A stretch of DNA of 64,000 nt from Pseudomonadota bacterium. GTDB taxonomy: Bacteria; Pseudomonadota; Alphaproteobacteria; Acetobacterales; Acetobacteraceae. The notes beneath the pieces were generated by a model. It had not been told where the DNA came from and made no database searches. It was given only the letters and a program-made list of their open reading frames with translations. Where the stretch lies: the NCBI GenBank assembly GCA_021845595.1, contig JAJZVV010000001.1, positions 1-64,000 of the forward strand, given 5' to 3'. This document shows positions 1 through 7,926 of this stretch, piece after piece. The position numbers were made by a program, and so were the translations under genes. The stretch's first letter is position 1; each line of letters begins with the position of its first letter.

Positions 1-187
1 TAACTGTCAACGCATACAAGATACACCAACAGATACCCCAAGAAGCCACTGCTCCGGTCCAAGATCAGGCCATTAACCCAACATCCCAAACCCAAAACAA
101 CAGCCCTAAACCACCCGTCCCGCTACCGCTAACGATAACAAAACAAGCCTAAGGGCACCGCCAACGTATCCCTTCCATCCAGATTCC
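1..187 (-). other. Probable pre-16S rRNA leader, no gene
   Basis: This stretch continues the transcript that starts near 270 and carries boxA. It has low GC for the window and strong strand asymmetry: few G on the plus strand, G/T-rich in the transcript. No ORF here has a ribosome binding site or recognisable protein. It is best read as the spacer between boxA and a 16S rRNA gene just outside the window. Confidence 0.5.
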
Positions 188-308
188 AATTTCAAAGAAC
201 AAAGCCGAAACCGGCAGGCCCCACCCCTCGGTGGGCCCGGCGCGCTTTCGGTCAACCAGATGTCGGTTGAGGGAAATTGGTATATCCGACCCATGACGGC
301 CCGGTCAA
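188..308 (-). promoter_or_regulatory. rRNA operon promoter and boxA leader (reads leftward)
   Basis: On the minus strand there is a -35 TTGACC (303-308), an 18-nt spacer and a -10 TATACC (279-284). About 80 nt further downstream is TGTTCTTTGAAATT (188-201), which closely matches the boxA antitermination signal of rRNA leaders. The following leader to position 1 is A/C-rich on the plus strand, unlike the GC-rich coding DNA around it, and has no convincing ORF. The 16S gene itself would lie left of the window. The promoter and boxA are seen directly; the assignment to an rRNA operon is inference from those motifs and the leader style. Confidence 0.65.
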
Positions 309-515
309 GCGGCAATTTCGGGGTGATCTGCGCGGCCTCGCCCCGCCATGTGCAGCGGCTCCGCGCCCGCCCCTCCCGCAGTTGCGTGGCCCCGACGGGG
401 GGCCATACTCTCACGCCTGCCCCACCCCTCCCGCGCCGCCCGGGGCGCCGAAACGCCCAACCGGCGCGAACAACCGCCGCTCGCGGGCGCTGTGCGAGCG
501 GGAAGGAGGCCGTCG

Positions 516-893
516 ATGATCGATCATCTCTCGATCGGTGTGCGTGACCTGGCGATCGCGGGCCGGTTCTACGACGCAGTTCTCGCGACGCTGGGCTATC
601 GCTGCCGCCACGCGGGCGAGGAAACCCGGGGCTATGGCGCGGACGACGGGGCCTTCTGGGTGGTGCGGGCCGAGCGTCCCGTCACCCCCGATCCCCGCTC
701 CGGCCTCCACATCTGCTTCACCGCGCCCGACCAGGATGCGGTTCGCGCCTTCCATGCCGCCGCGCTGGCCGCCGGCGGCACCGACAACGGTGCGCCGGGC
801 CCACGGCCCGAATATGCGCCCGACTATTTCGCTGCCTTCGTGATCGATCCAGACGGCTACCGATTGGAAGCCTATGCCGGCCCGCGCGGCTGA
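516..893 (+). CDS. VOC family (glyoxalase/dioxygenase-like) protein
   Basis: A 125-residue protein beginning MIDHLSIGVRDL, the usual opening of a single-module vicinal-oxygen-chelate protein. It shows the beta-alpha-beta-beta-beta pattern, with candidate metal ligands His3 and His61 (GLHICF) and the terminal DPDGYRLEAY motif carrying the last acidic ligand. The start is fixed by GGAAGGAGG (501-509) seven bases upstream of the ATG; the frame stays open further upstream but is not supported. VOC proteins of this size act as small metalloenzymes (glyoxalase, epimerase, dioxygenase or resistance types) and the substrate cannot be told. It stands alone, 12 bases before the broken nucleoside hydrolase on the same strand. 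Confidence 0.85.
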   Translation: MIDHLSIGVRDLAIAGRFYDAVLATLGYRCRHAGEETRGYGADDGAFWVVRAERPVTPDPRSGLHICFTAPDQDAVRAFHAAALAAGGTDNGAPGPRPEYAPDYFAAFVIDPDGYRLEAYAGPRG

Positions 894-905
894 ACCGGCT
901 TCGCC

Positions 906-1961
906 ATGACCAACGGAGCGGCGCGGCACGTCGTCATCGATTGCGACCCGGGCACCGACGACGCGATCGCGCTCTGGCTGGCGCTAGAGCAACGTCCGAC
1001 CAGACTGAACCGCTTCGCGGTCGGTCTGGTCGGGCAAAGTTGCTCTAGCCATTATGGTTTCTAGAGCACGACCGTCCGACCAGATGATTCCATCAGGTCG
1101 GACCGTGCTCTAGCCTCACCGGAGCTCACCGTCGGGGCGGTCACCGTCGCGGGGGGCAATGTCGGGCTCGAGCAGACCCTGACCAACGCACGCGCGGTCG
1201 TCTCGCTGACCGGCGTTGGCGTGCCGGTGCATGCCGGAGCGGCAAGGCCATTGCTGGGCCATTTCACCAGCGCCGACCGGGTCCATGGTCTGGACGGGCT
1301 GAATGGCGTGACGCTGCCGGCGGGTTCGCCGCCGGCGCCGGGCCTCGCCGCCGATGCGATCCGCGCCCGGCTGCGCACGGCGAGCGACCCGCTCACCCTG
1401 GTCGGCATCGGCCCCGCCACCAATCTCGCCCTGGCGCTGGCGACAGAACCGGCGCTCGCTGACCGGGTCGCGGAAATCGTGCTGATGAGCGGCGCGCGGG
1501 GCGGAGGGAACGTGACCCCGGCCGCCGAATTCAATGCCTGGAGCGACCCCGACGCACTCGCCATCGTGCTGGCGTGCGGCCGGCCGATCACCCTGGTGAC
1601 GCTCGAACTCACGGCGCAGGCGCTGGTCACGCCGGCCCGCATCGCGGCGCTGCGGGGGCGCGGCGACAATGCCTGTCTGCGGGCAGCCTGCGACATCCTC
1701 GCCGCCGCACCGCCGCCGGCCCGGCTGCACGGCGCGCCGCTGCACGACCCGTGTGCGATCGCCTGGTTGCTGCGCCCGGACCTCTTCCGCGGACGGGACT
1801 GCACCGTGCGCGTCGATACGCGCGATGGCGCGGCGCGCGGACGGACGCATATCGACCGGTGGCAACGGGCGGGCGGGCGGGCCAATGCGCACGTCCTCGA
1901 GCGCCTCGACGCGGACGGGTTCTTCGACCTTCTCGGCGAGCGTTTGGCCGCGTTGCCCTGA
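906..1961 (+). pseudogene. Nucleoside hydrolase gene interrupted by a 126-bp repeat
   Basis: The N-terminus carries the calcium/ribose-binding signature DCDPGTDDAIAL of the IUNH (inosine-uridine nucleoside N-ribohydrolase) family. The downstream part has AGARGGGN-type and FNAWSDPDA motifs and ends with HDPCAIAWLL, all expected for a ribohydrolase that splits nucleosides into base and ribose. At 984 the frame runs into repeat R1 and meets TAG at 1062. Removing exactly 126 bp, including one copy of the CTAG that flanks the insert (984-987 and 1110-1113), restores an uninterrupted 309-residue protein of normal family length, reading ...LALASPELTVGAV. The insert is 42 codons long, so the frame is kept and only the stop breaks the gene. 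No other lesion is visible, which suggests a recent event. Confidence 0.9.
984..1113. repeat. Repeat R1 (modules C-linker-A, reversed) with CTAG duplication
   Basis: The element is two hairpins joined by a 16-nt linker. Hairpin C (986-1046) has outer stem AGAGCAAC/GTTGCTCT, a second stem CCGACCAGA/TCTGGTCGG and an inner ACCGC/GCGGT. The linker (1047-1062) is the reverse complement of an AGAAACC-type linker. Hairpin A (1063-1111) pairs AGAGCACG with CGTGCTCT and GTCCGACC with GGTCGGAC. The whole element has imperfect terminal inverted repeats starting CTAGAGCA and continuing GTCCGACC after two mismatched bases. CTAG on both sides looks like a 4-bp target duplication, or TA duplicated within CTAG. 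It carries no ORF, so any movement would need a transposase in trans. Confidence 0.85.
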
Positions 1962-1985
1962 GGGCCGGGCGACGCACGACCGGAT

Positions 1986-1999
1986 TTGACCCAAATCAA
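1986..1999. promoter_or_regulatory. FNR/FixK-like box upstream of hsp20
   Basis: TTGACCCAAATCAA matches the FNR/FixK consensus TTGAT-N4-ATCAA with one mismatch. Its centre at 1992.5 fits a class II site (-41.5) for a start near 2034, with TTACTC (2021-2026) as a possible -10. A 6-bp inverted repeat (GACGCC/GGCGTC) lies between. The match is seen; oxygen-linked control of hsp20 is inference supported by the perfect box in front of the cbb3 operon. Confidence 0.5.
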
Positions 2000-2081
2000 T
2001 GACGCCCACGCACGGCGTCATTACTCTTCGCAACATTCCGCATATCGACAATGTGCGCATCGGCGCATCAGGAGGCATGCG

Positions 2082-2603
2082 ATGACCAATGTTCCTGTCC
2101 AGACCCGCTCCACTGCGCCCGCGTCGGCGAACCCAGGGGACTCCTGGCGCGTCCTGCGCGGCGAGATGGATCGTCTGTTCGATCGCTTCACAGCGGGTTT
2201 CGGCTTCGCGCCGCTGCCCCGCCTGTTCGACGCCGAGCCGCCGATGCGCTCGGCCGGCGTGAGCGGCGCCCTGCTGCCGGCCGTCGACGTCAGCGAAACC
2301 GACGCCGCCTACACGGTGAGCGCGGAACTGCCGGGCCTCGAGGAAAAAGACATCGAGGTCACCGTGACCGGGGACACACTCGTGATCAAGGGCGAGAAGC
2401 GGTCTCAGACCGAGGAAAAGACCGCGAATTACCATATTTCGGAGCGGAGCTACGGCACCTTCCAGCGAGCCTTCACCCTCCCCGATGGCGTAGACCGGAG
2501 CAGCATCGCCGCCGAGTTCGCCAAAGGCGTACTGAAGCTGACCCTGCCGAAAACGCCGGCGGCCAAGGCGGAGCAGCGCAAGATCGACGTCAAGCCGGGC
2601 TGA
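2082..2603 (+). CDS. Hsp20/alpha-crystallin small heat-shock protein
   Basis: A 173-residue small heat-shock protein, a chaperone that holds unfolding proteins in the cytoplasm without ATP. The N-terminal ~65 residues (WRVLRGEMDRLFDRF) are typical of the class A/HspA branch. The alpha-crystallin domain runs from about residue 66 (LLPAVDVSETDAAYTVSAEL) and contains the conserved AEFAKGVLKLTLPK (A-x-x-x-G-x-L-x-x-x-x-P) motif. The tail lacks an obvious IxI/V oligomerisation motif. GGAGG at 2071-2075 sets the start at 2082; a longer upstream frame runs through the regulatory region and is not credible. No ROSE-type thermosensor is clear. An FNR-like box lies 83 bases upstream. Confidence 0.93.
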   Translation: MTNVPVQTRSTAPASANPGDSWRVLRGEMDRLFDRFTAGFGFAPLPRLFDAEPPMRSAGVSGALLPAVDVSETDAAYTVSAELPGLEEKDIEVTVTGDTLVIKGEKRSQTEEKTANYHISERSYGTFQRAFTLPDGVDRSSIAAEFAKGVLKLTLPKTPAAKAEQRKIDVKPG

Positions 2604-2608
2604 GTCTC

Positions 2609-2640
2609 CGGCGGGCAAGGGCAGCCGCCCTCGCCCGCCG
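2609..2640. terminator. Bidirectional terminator hairpin between hsp20 and DUF2852 gene
   Basis: CGGCGGGC pairs with GCCCGCCG and the inner AGGGC pairs with GCCCT around an AGCC loop. The hairpin lies in the 47 bp between two converging genes, so it may end both. There is no long T-run on either side. Confidence 0.5.
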
Positions 2641-2650
2641 ATCGCCCCGT

Positions 2651-3121
2651 TCAGTCGGCCGGCGAGGTTCCGGGTTCCGGCGCACCCCCACCGAAGCGGC
2701 GGCGGTCGGCCATGAACTGGTCGAATTCGGCCTTGTCCTTCGCTCGCCGCAGCCGGTCGAGATACTCCATGAACTCGCGCTGCTCCTCCTCGAGCCGCCG
2801 GATGGTCTCGGCACGGTACTCGTCGAAGGCGGCGTTGCCGCTCGGCGGCGCGGCGTGGCGGCGACGGCGCCAGCCGCAGCCGAAGCCGCGGCCCGGGCCG
2901 CCCTGGGCGCCCGGCCCCGCCGGCTCTCCGGACGCAGCGTACCATCGGCCCGGGGCCGCCATCTGCCATGGCCCGTCGGACCGGCACGCCTGCAGCCGCC
3001 CGCTCAGCGCCAGGAACACCAGCAGGGCAACGCCCAGGGGCCAGAACACGAGGAAGCCGAGAACCGCCACGCCGATCCACGCCGGTCTGCCGAACTCGTC
3101 GAGCTTGGCCGTCAGGAACAC
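2651..3121 (-). CDS. DUF2852 domain membrane-anchored protein
   Basis: A 156-residue protein. An N-terminal membrane segment (about residues 13-42, WIGVAVLGFLVFWPLGVALL) is followed by a glycine/arginine-rich linker and a charged C-terminal helix (AFDEYRAETIRRLEEEQREF, then an AKDKAEFDQFM motif) that is diagnostic of DUF2852. Function is unknown; it is common in alphaproteobacteria. The GTG at 3121 is chosen because GGAGG lies five bases before it; an in-frame ATG at 3133 has no Shine-Dalgarno. The sequence just upstream contains AATGT...ACATT, possibly an operator for the TetR protein encoded immediately upstream on the same strand. Confidence 0.75.
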   Translation of the reverse strand: MFLTAKLDEFGRPAWIGVAVLGFLVFWPLGVALLVFLALSGRLQACRSDGPWQMAAPGRWYAASGEPAGPGAQGGPGRGFGCGWRRRRHAAPPSGNAAFDEYRAETIRRLEEEQREFMEYLDRLRRAKDKAEFDQFMADRRRFGGGAPEPGTSPAD

Positions 3122-3189
3122 GGGTGCCTCCATGTCAATGTTAAACACATTCACATTAGGTGCGCCGCGCATCGCCAGCGTCAAGCTCC

Positions 3190-3864
3190 TCACGCCGAAG
3201 TGATCGGCGGCGATTCCAGCCCCAGGGATTGCAGGTAGATCAGCACTCCGGCCTCGAGCAGCGCTTCCGGCGCCATCGGCAGTTTGCGCCGCGCCGCTCC
3301 CGCCCGGCCGACGAACAGCGCCGCGATGCCGTGGGCCAGCGACCAGAGATGGAGCGCAACCATCAGCGCCGGCGGCCGCCGCTCCCGAGGCAGCTGTTCG
3401 CACGCCGCCGCCGCCGCCTGGCGCAGCACGCCGAAGGCCCGGTCGGCGGCGAGCAGCAGCGACGGCTCGGCCGGCTCCGGCAAACTGTTCTCGAACATCG
3501 CCGCATACAGCGCCGGCTCGGCCCGGGCAAAGGCGAGATAGGCCCGCCCGCAGGCCTCGATCGCGGAGACCGGGTCGGGACGGCCGCCATTCCACCCCGT
3601 GGCCAACGCATCCGTGAACCGGTCGAACCCGCGGCGGGCGATTTCGCTGATCAGGGCGTTGCGGTCGCGGAAATGCCGGTACGGCGCCGCGGCGCTGACG
3701 CCGGCGGCGCGGGCGAGTTCGGCGAAGGCAAACCCGGACGGACCACGCTCGGCGATCAAATCGATCGCACAGGCGATCAGCGCTTCGCGCAGATTGCCAT
3801 GGTGATAGCTCTCGCGCCCCGCTGCGCCGCGGCCGGAATTGGGCGGTTGGTCGTGAAAGCGCAT
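3190..3864 (-). CDS. TetR/AcrR family transcriptional regulator
   Basis: A 224-residue regulator. After a short N-terminal tail comes YHHGNLREALIACAIDLIAERG and a helix-turn-helix (FAELARAAGVSAAAPYRHFRDRNALISEIA), the TetR DNA-binding domain near residues 20-70. The C-terminal ligand domain is of the TetR_C_33/WHG type (WSLAHGIAALFVG). The ATG at 3864 gives a normal domain start; the frame is open 28 codons further but without support. It probably shares a transcript with the downstream DUF2852 gene and may control it. The ligand is unknown. Confidence 0.85.
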   Translation of the reverse strand: MRFHDQPPNSGRGAAGRESYHHGNLREALIACAIDLIAERGPSGFAFAELARAAGVSAAAPYRHFRDRNALISEIARRGFDRFTDALATGWNGGRPDPVSAIEACGRAYLAFARAEPALYAAMFENSLPEPAEPSLLLAADRAFGVLRQAAAAACEQLPRERRPPALMVALHLWSLAHGIAALFVGRAGAARRKLPMAPEALLEAGVLIYLQSLGLESPPITSA

Positions 3865-3999
3865 GCCGGCGGGTCTAGCGGCCCGATGGAAACGCCCGTT
3901 TCCGGGCGCGGGCTGATGCGGGCGACGACATCGGACGAGCGCTGTCACCCGAGGTGAGGGATCCGACGTCAGCGCGCCACCACACCCGGCTGGGCGGCG

Positions 4000-4221
4000 T
4001 CACGGCAGCACGATCGGCTCGCCGCAATTCGTCCGGCCGGCCATGAGGCAATCCTCCAAGGCGCTGGAGCGGTGCAGCGCCTGGACCAGGTAGAGCCCGA
4101 CGACGACGAGCAACAGGGTGACGGCGAGCGCGGCGAGGCTGGCCGTCTGCCGCGCGGCCTCGGCGAGCCGCTCCTCCTCCGACGGCGCGAAGCGGCGATG
4201 AACCGGGTTGGCTGAGGTCAT
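4000..4221 (-). CDS. Small single-pass membrane protein, unknown function
   Basis: A 73-residue protein with a charged N-terminus (EEERLAEAARQ), one hydrophobic helix at about residues 24-46 (LAALAVTLLLVVVGLYLVQAL) and a C-terminal tail with two cysteines (EDCLMAGRTNCGEP). It is not assigned to any named family. A GGAAGG lies nine bases before the ATG. It is divergent from the AlkA gene, 97 bp apart. The two cysteines in the presumed periplasmic tail could form a disulfide. Confidence 0.65.
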   Translation of the reverse strand: MTSANPVHRRFAPSEEERLAEAARQTASLAALAVTLLLVVVGLYLVQALHRSSALEDCLMAGRTNCGEPIVLP

Positions 4222-4318
4222 GGCACGTTGCCTTCCAACTGAGCCGATTCTAGACCAGTCCGGCGCGGAAAGGAATCGCCGAGCCGGCCGCCTGAATCGG
4301 GGACACGGGAGAAGGCGT

Positions 4319-4993
4319 ATGGACATGCCACGCCAAGCGCGGGCCGGAACGGGCAAGGCCGCCGCGCGGCGCCACCTGGCCGCGACCGAACCGGCGTTCG
4401 CCGCACTGATCCGCCGCGTCGGCCCGCTGCGCCTGGAGCCGGACCGCCGCCGCGAGCCATATCAGGCCCTGTTCCGCGCCATCGCCCATCAGCAAGTGCA
4501 CGCGCGCGCCGCGGAGGCGATCCTGGATCGCTTCCTCGCCCTCTATCCCGAGGGCGCCTTCCCCGCCCCGGCCGACGTGCTCGCCACATCCGAGGCCACT
4601 CTGCGCGGTTGCGGCTTCTCCGCGAACAAGATCGCGGCGCTGCGCGATCTGTCCGCCCGCGCCGAGGACGGCACCGTGCCGAGCCGCCGCGCCGCCAGCC
4701 GTCTCGACGACGAGGCGCTGATCGAGAGGCTGACCACGATCCGCGGCATCGGCCGCTGGACCGTCGAAATGCTGCTGATCTTCAGCCTTGGCCGCCCGGA
4801 TGTGTTGCCCGTGGACGATTTCGGCGTGCGCGAGGGCTGGCGCCTGATCAATGGGCTCGATGCCCAGCCGCGCCCCCGCGAGCTGGCGGAGCGCGGTCGC
4901 GCCTGGAGCCCTTTCCGCTCGGCCGCCGCCTGGTACCTGTGGCGCGCCGCGGACGAGGCGAAAGCCATCAGGCCACCACCGGTCACCGTCTGA
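4319..4993 (+). CDS. alkA: DNA-3-methyladenine glycosylase II (AlkA-like)
   Basis: A 224-residue base-excision repair enzyme that removes alkylated purines from DNA. The HhH-GPD domain spans about residues 45-190. The helix-hairpin-helix is LTTIRGIGRWTVEMLL, and the catalytic aspartate is in PVDDFGVREG about 20 residues later. There is no N-terminal AlkA TBP-like domain, so it belongs to the short Mag/AlkA group. The ATG at 4319 follows GGGAGAAGG; the upstream part of the frame is noncoding. It sits 78 bp before zwf on the same strand. Confidence 0.9.
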   Translation: MDMPRQARAGTGKAAARRHLAATEPAFAALIRRVGPLRLEPDRRREPYQALFRAIAHQQVHARAAEAILDRFLALYPEGAFPAPADVLATSEATLRGCGFSANKIAALRDLSARAEDGTVPSRRAASRLDDEALIERLTTIRGIGRWTVEMLLIFSLGRPDVLPVDDFGVREGWRLINGLDAQPRPRELAERGRAWSPFRSAAAWYLWRAADEAKAIRPPPVTV

Positions 4994-5071
4994 CGGTGGC
5001 TTGCGCGGGCTCGCCAGTCCCGCACACTCGCGACCATGGCCGTCACAACCCGGCCGGCAGGGAGACCCGCG

Positions 5072-6574
5072 ATGGCCCAGATCATTCCCGTGGCAACCTT
5101 CGATGGCGTCGTGTTCGGCGCCACCGGCGATTTGACGCTGCGCAAACTCATGCCGGCGCTCTATCGCCGCTGGCGCGATGCGCAGATGCCCCACGATAGC
5201 CGCGTCATCGCCGCGGCCCGCACGGCGATCGCGCCCGAGGCCTACCGGGCCAAGGTATTCGAGGCCCTGCGAGCGCACCTGCCGGCGGAGGAAACCGCCG
5301 GCGACGATGCACGGCTTTTCTGCGAGCGGCTGAGCTATTTCGCCCTCGATGGCACGTCCGGCGAGGGCTGGGAGGCGCTGGCGCGGCTGCTCGCCGAGGC
5401 GCCGGAGCGGGTCCGCGTGTTCTACCTGGCCACCGCGCCCGATCTCTATGGCCCGATCTGCCGCAATCTCCACGCGTTCGGGCTGGTGAGCCCGCAGGCG
5501 CGCGTCGTGCTGGAAAAACCGATCGGCCACGATCTCGCTTCGGCGCGCGCGATCAACGACGAGGTCGGCAAGATTTTCGCCGAGCGCCAGACTTTCCGCA
5601 TCGACCATTTCCTCGGCAAGGAGACGGTGCAGAATCTGATGGCGCTGCGCTTCGCCAACGCCATTTTCGAGCGGCTATGGACCGCCGACGTCGTCGATCA
5701 CGTGCAGATCACCGTCGCCGAGAGCGTCGGCGTCGAGGGCCGTGCCGGCTACTATGACCGTGCCGGGGCGCTGCGCGACATGCTGCAGAATCACCTTCTG
5801 CAGCTTCTCTGCCTGCTGGCGATGGAGCCGCCGGTGTCGCTCGACGCGGACGCGGTTCGCGACGAGAAGCTGAAGATCCTGCGCGCTCTGCGGCCGATCG
5901 CGCCGCACGAGACAAGCCAGCTCACCGTGCGCGGGCAGTACACGCAAGGCGCGATCGGCGGACGCGCCGTACCCGGGTATGCTACGGAGCTCGGGCATCC
6001 GAGCCGTACGGAGACCTTCGTCGCACTGAAGGCGGAAATCCGCTCGTGGCGCTGGGCCGGCGTGCCGTTCTACCTGCGCACCGGCAAGCGCCTGCCGCGC
6101 AAGGTCTCGGAGGTCGTCGTGCAGTTCCGCAGCGTGCCGTTTTCACTGTTCCCGCGTGAGGCAGCCGAGTTGCAGCCCAACAAGCTGATCGTGCGGCTGC
6201 AGCCCGACGAAGGCATGCATCTCGCCCTGATGACCAAGGACCCCGGACCGGGCGGACTCCGACTTCGCCCGGCGCGGCTGGATATCAGCTTCGAACAAGC
6301 CTTCGGCACGCGCTATCCCGATGCCTATGAACGGCTGCTGATGGATTCGGTGCGCGGCAACACGACCTTGTTCATGCGCCGCGACGAAGTGGAAGCCGCC
6401 TGGGCCTGGGTCGAGCCAATCCTGCGAGGCTGGACCGAGTCGTCGGAGGCGCCGCGGCCCTACTCGTCCGGCAGCTGGGGTCCGACGGCCGCGATCGCTC
6501 TGGTCGAACGCGAGGGACGCACCTGGCATGAGGAATGGGAGGACGCGGCATCCAGCCTCGAGCCGGGCAGCTGA
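5072..6574 (+). CDS. zwf: Glucose-6-phosphate 1-dehydrogenase
   Basis: A 500-residue NADP-dependent enzyme catalysing glucose-6-phosphate to 6-phosphogluconolactone, the entry to the pentose phosphate and Entner-Doudoroff routes. The N-terminal Rossmann motif is GATGDLTLRKLMPAL. The active-site signature is RIDHFLGKETVQN. The C-terminal domain contains RTGKRLP and the family-typical RYPDAYERLLMD segment. The start at 5072 follows AGGGAGA; an upstream in-frame start adds 12 residues without a family match. The usual partners pgl and edd are not nearby. Confidence 0.96.
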   Translation: MAQIIPVATFDGVVFGATGDLTLRKLMPALYRRWRDAQMPHDSRVIAAARTAIAPEAYRAKVFEALRAHLPAEETAGDDARLFCERLSYFALDGTSGEGWEALARLLAEAPERVRVFYLATAPDLYGPICRNLHAFGLVSPQARVVLEKPIGHDLASARAINDEVGKIFAERQTFRIDHFLGKETVQNLMALRFANAIFERLWTADVVDHVQITVAESVGVEGRAGYYDRAGALRDMLQNHLLQLLCLLAMEPPVSLDADAVRDEKLKILRALRPIAPHETSQLTVRGQYTQGAIGGRAVPGYATELGHPSRTETFVALKAEIRSWRWAGVPFYLRTGKRLPRKVSEVVVQFRSVPFSLFPREAAELQPNKLIVRLQPDEGMHLALMTKDPGPGGLRLRPARLDISFEQAFGTRYPDAYERLLMDSVRGNTTLFMRRDEVEAAWAWVEPILRGWTESSEAPRPYSSGSWGPTAAIALVEREGRTWHEEWEDAASSLEPGS

Positions 6575-6868
6575 AGCGCGGCTCGGAGGCCGAGCTTGGT
6601 GCGGCGGCATCGCCCGACAATCGTATTGCAGCACGTGTCTGCGCCGTATTAGCCCGTTATTTCTTTAACGGTGGACCAATACGAATGCGTGCATCTCGTG
6701 AAACTATACAACCACACGTAGGATTCGCGCGCTTGGGCACGCATTTCAGTGGCGAAATGCGCGCGACCGCTTCAAGATGTCGTTCGTCCGCCCCGGGTGG
6801 GAGCCGACTTGGGTACAGTCCACCCGAGGGAACCCCTGCGTTCATATCCTGCCCGAGGAGATCACCCC
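6575..6868. other. Intergenic region before the rpfF-like gene, with an inverted repeat
   Basis: This 294-bp gap is lower in GC than its surroundings and holds no credible ORF. Near its left end GCTCGG/CCGAGC could be a weak zwf terminator. A perfect 8-bp inverted repeat CGCATTTC/GAAATGCG (6740-6761, 6-nt loop) lies about 110 bp before the rpfF-like start and could be an operator. No regulator can be assigned. Confidence 0.4.
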
Positions 6869-7855
6869 ATGACCTATCATCCCAAAACCTATGTGAGCGT
6901 TAACGCTGATACGAAAAACGACCCCTCACTCATGATGCCGGACGCCGCTGCTTTAATGGCACCTACGGTGGTCCAGCTCCCGGAAGCCCAGGCTCCCGTC
7001 CGCTTCCAGCATCTCGAAACGATGATCGATCCCGAAGTCGCCACCTATTGGTGCTTCATGAAGCCGGCCGGCCGGCCCAGCTTCAGCCCGGAACTCCTCG
7101 CCGACATCACCGCGATGCAGCGCGGCATCCGCCAGGAATTTGCCCGTCGCGCCCAAACCGGCGCGACCCAGCTCAAATATTTCGTGCTGGCCTCCCGCAT
7201 CCCCGGCGCGTTCAGCCTCGGCGGCGACCTCGCCCTCTTCGCCGACCGTATCCGCGCCGCCGACCGCTCCGCACTGCGCCACTATGCGCATCACTGCATC
7301 GAAGCCGTGTACAACAATTCCATCAGCTTCGGCCTGCCGATGATCACCGTCGCGCTGGTGCAAGGTGACGCGCTGGGCGGCGGGTTCGAGGCGGCCCTGG
7401 CCTGCAACCTCATCGTCGCCGAAAAGAGCGCCAAGTTCGGGCTGCCCGAAGTGCTGTTCAACCTGTTCCCGGGCATGGGCGCCTACAGCTTCCTGTCGCG
7501 CCGACTCGATGCCGTGCGCGCCGAGCGCATGATCCTCAGCGGTCGCACCTACACCGCCCAGGAACTGCACGACATGGGCCTGGTCGACGTCGTGGCCGAG
7601 GACGGCATGGGCGAGCTCGCCGTGCGCGACCTCATCGATCGGCACCAGCGGCGCCATAACGCGCACGAGGCCGTGTATCAGGCCCGCCGCCGAGTGAACC
7701 CCATCACGCTCGAGGAATTGCTCGACGTCACCGATATCTGGGTGGATGCGGCGTTGCGGCTGACGGAATCGGACCTGCGCCGGATGGCCCGCCTGACCTC
7801 GGCTCAGGATCGGCGCAAGTGCGCTCCCAACCCGCTCTCGATCGCTGCCGAGTAG
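6869..7855 (+). CDS. rpfF: RpfF-type diffusible signal factor (DSF) synthase, crotonase family
   Basis: A 328-residue crotonase-fold protein that matches the RpfF branch rather than ordinary enoyl-CoA hydratases. It has the RpfF-style segments LGGDLALFADRIRAADR, VQGDALGGGFEAAL and FGLPEVLFNLFPGMGAYSFL. The two catalytic glutamates of RpfF (Glu141/Glu161 in Xanthomonas) correspond to Glu174 and Glu194, with the same 20-residue spacing. RpfF dehydrates 3-hydroxyacyl-ACP and hydrolyses the thioester to release a cis-2-unsaturated fatty-acid signal. The start follows GAGGAG (6855-6860). No rpfC/rpfG sensor genes are nearby. A role in signalling is inference from the family. Confidence 0.82.
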   Translation: MTYHPKTYVSVNADTKNDPSLMMPDAAALMAPTVVQLPEAQAPVRFQHLETMIDPEVATYWCFMKPAGRPSFSPELLADITAMQRGIRQEFARRAQTGATQLKYFVLASRIPGAFSLGGDLALFADRIRAADRSALRHYAHHCIEAVYNNSISFGLPMITVALVQGDALGGGFEAALACNLIVAEKSAKFGLPEVLFNLFPGMGAYSFLSRRLDAVRAERMILSGRTYTAQELHDMGLVDVVAEDGMGELAVRDLIDRHQRRHNAHEAVYQARRRVNPITLEELLDVTDIWVDAALRLTESDLRRMARLTSAQDRRKCAPNPLSIAAE

Positions 7856-7875
7856 CCCCGGTGCGCCGGAAGTGC

Positions 7876-7903
7876 CCCGCCGCCCGGGTGAGCGGGCGGC
7901 GGG
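7876..7903. terminator. Terminator hairpin between rpfF-like gene and ROK kinase gene
   Basis: CCCGCCGCCC and GGGCGGCGGG form a perfect 10-bp stem around an 8-nt loop in the 71-bp gap between converging genes. It lacks a U-tract, so efficiency is uncertain. Confidence 0.55.
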
Positions 7904-7926
7904 AACAACGCGCCGGCGCGCCGCGC

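Noticed and set aside
106-414. Small minus-strand ORF at the left edge
   Set aside because: It crosses the rRNA promoter and boxA leader; no RBS and no recognisable protein.
984-1113. R1 as a remnant of a full insertion sequence
   Set aside because: No transposase fragment is present and the two hairpins fill the whole insert; a non-autonomous MITE-like element fits better.
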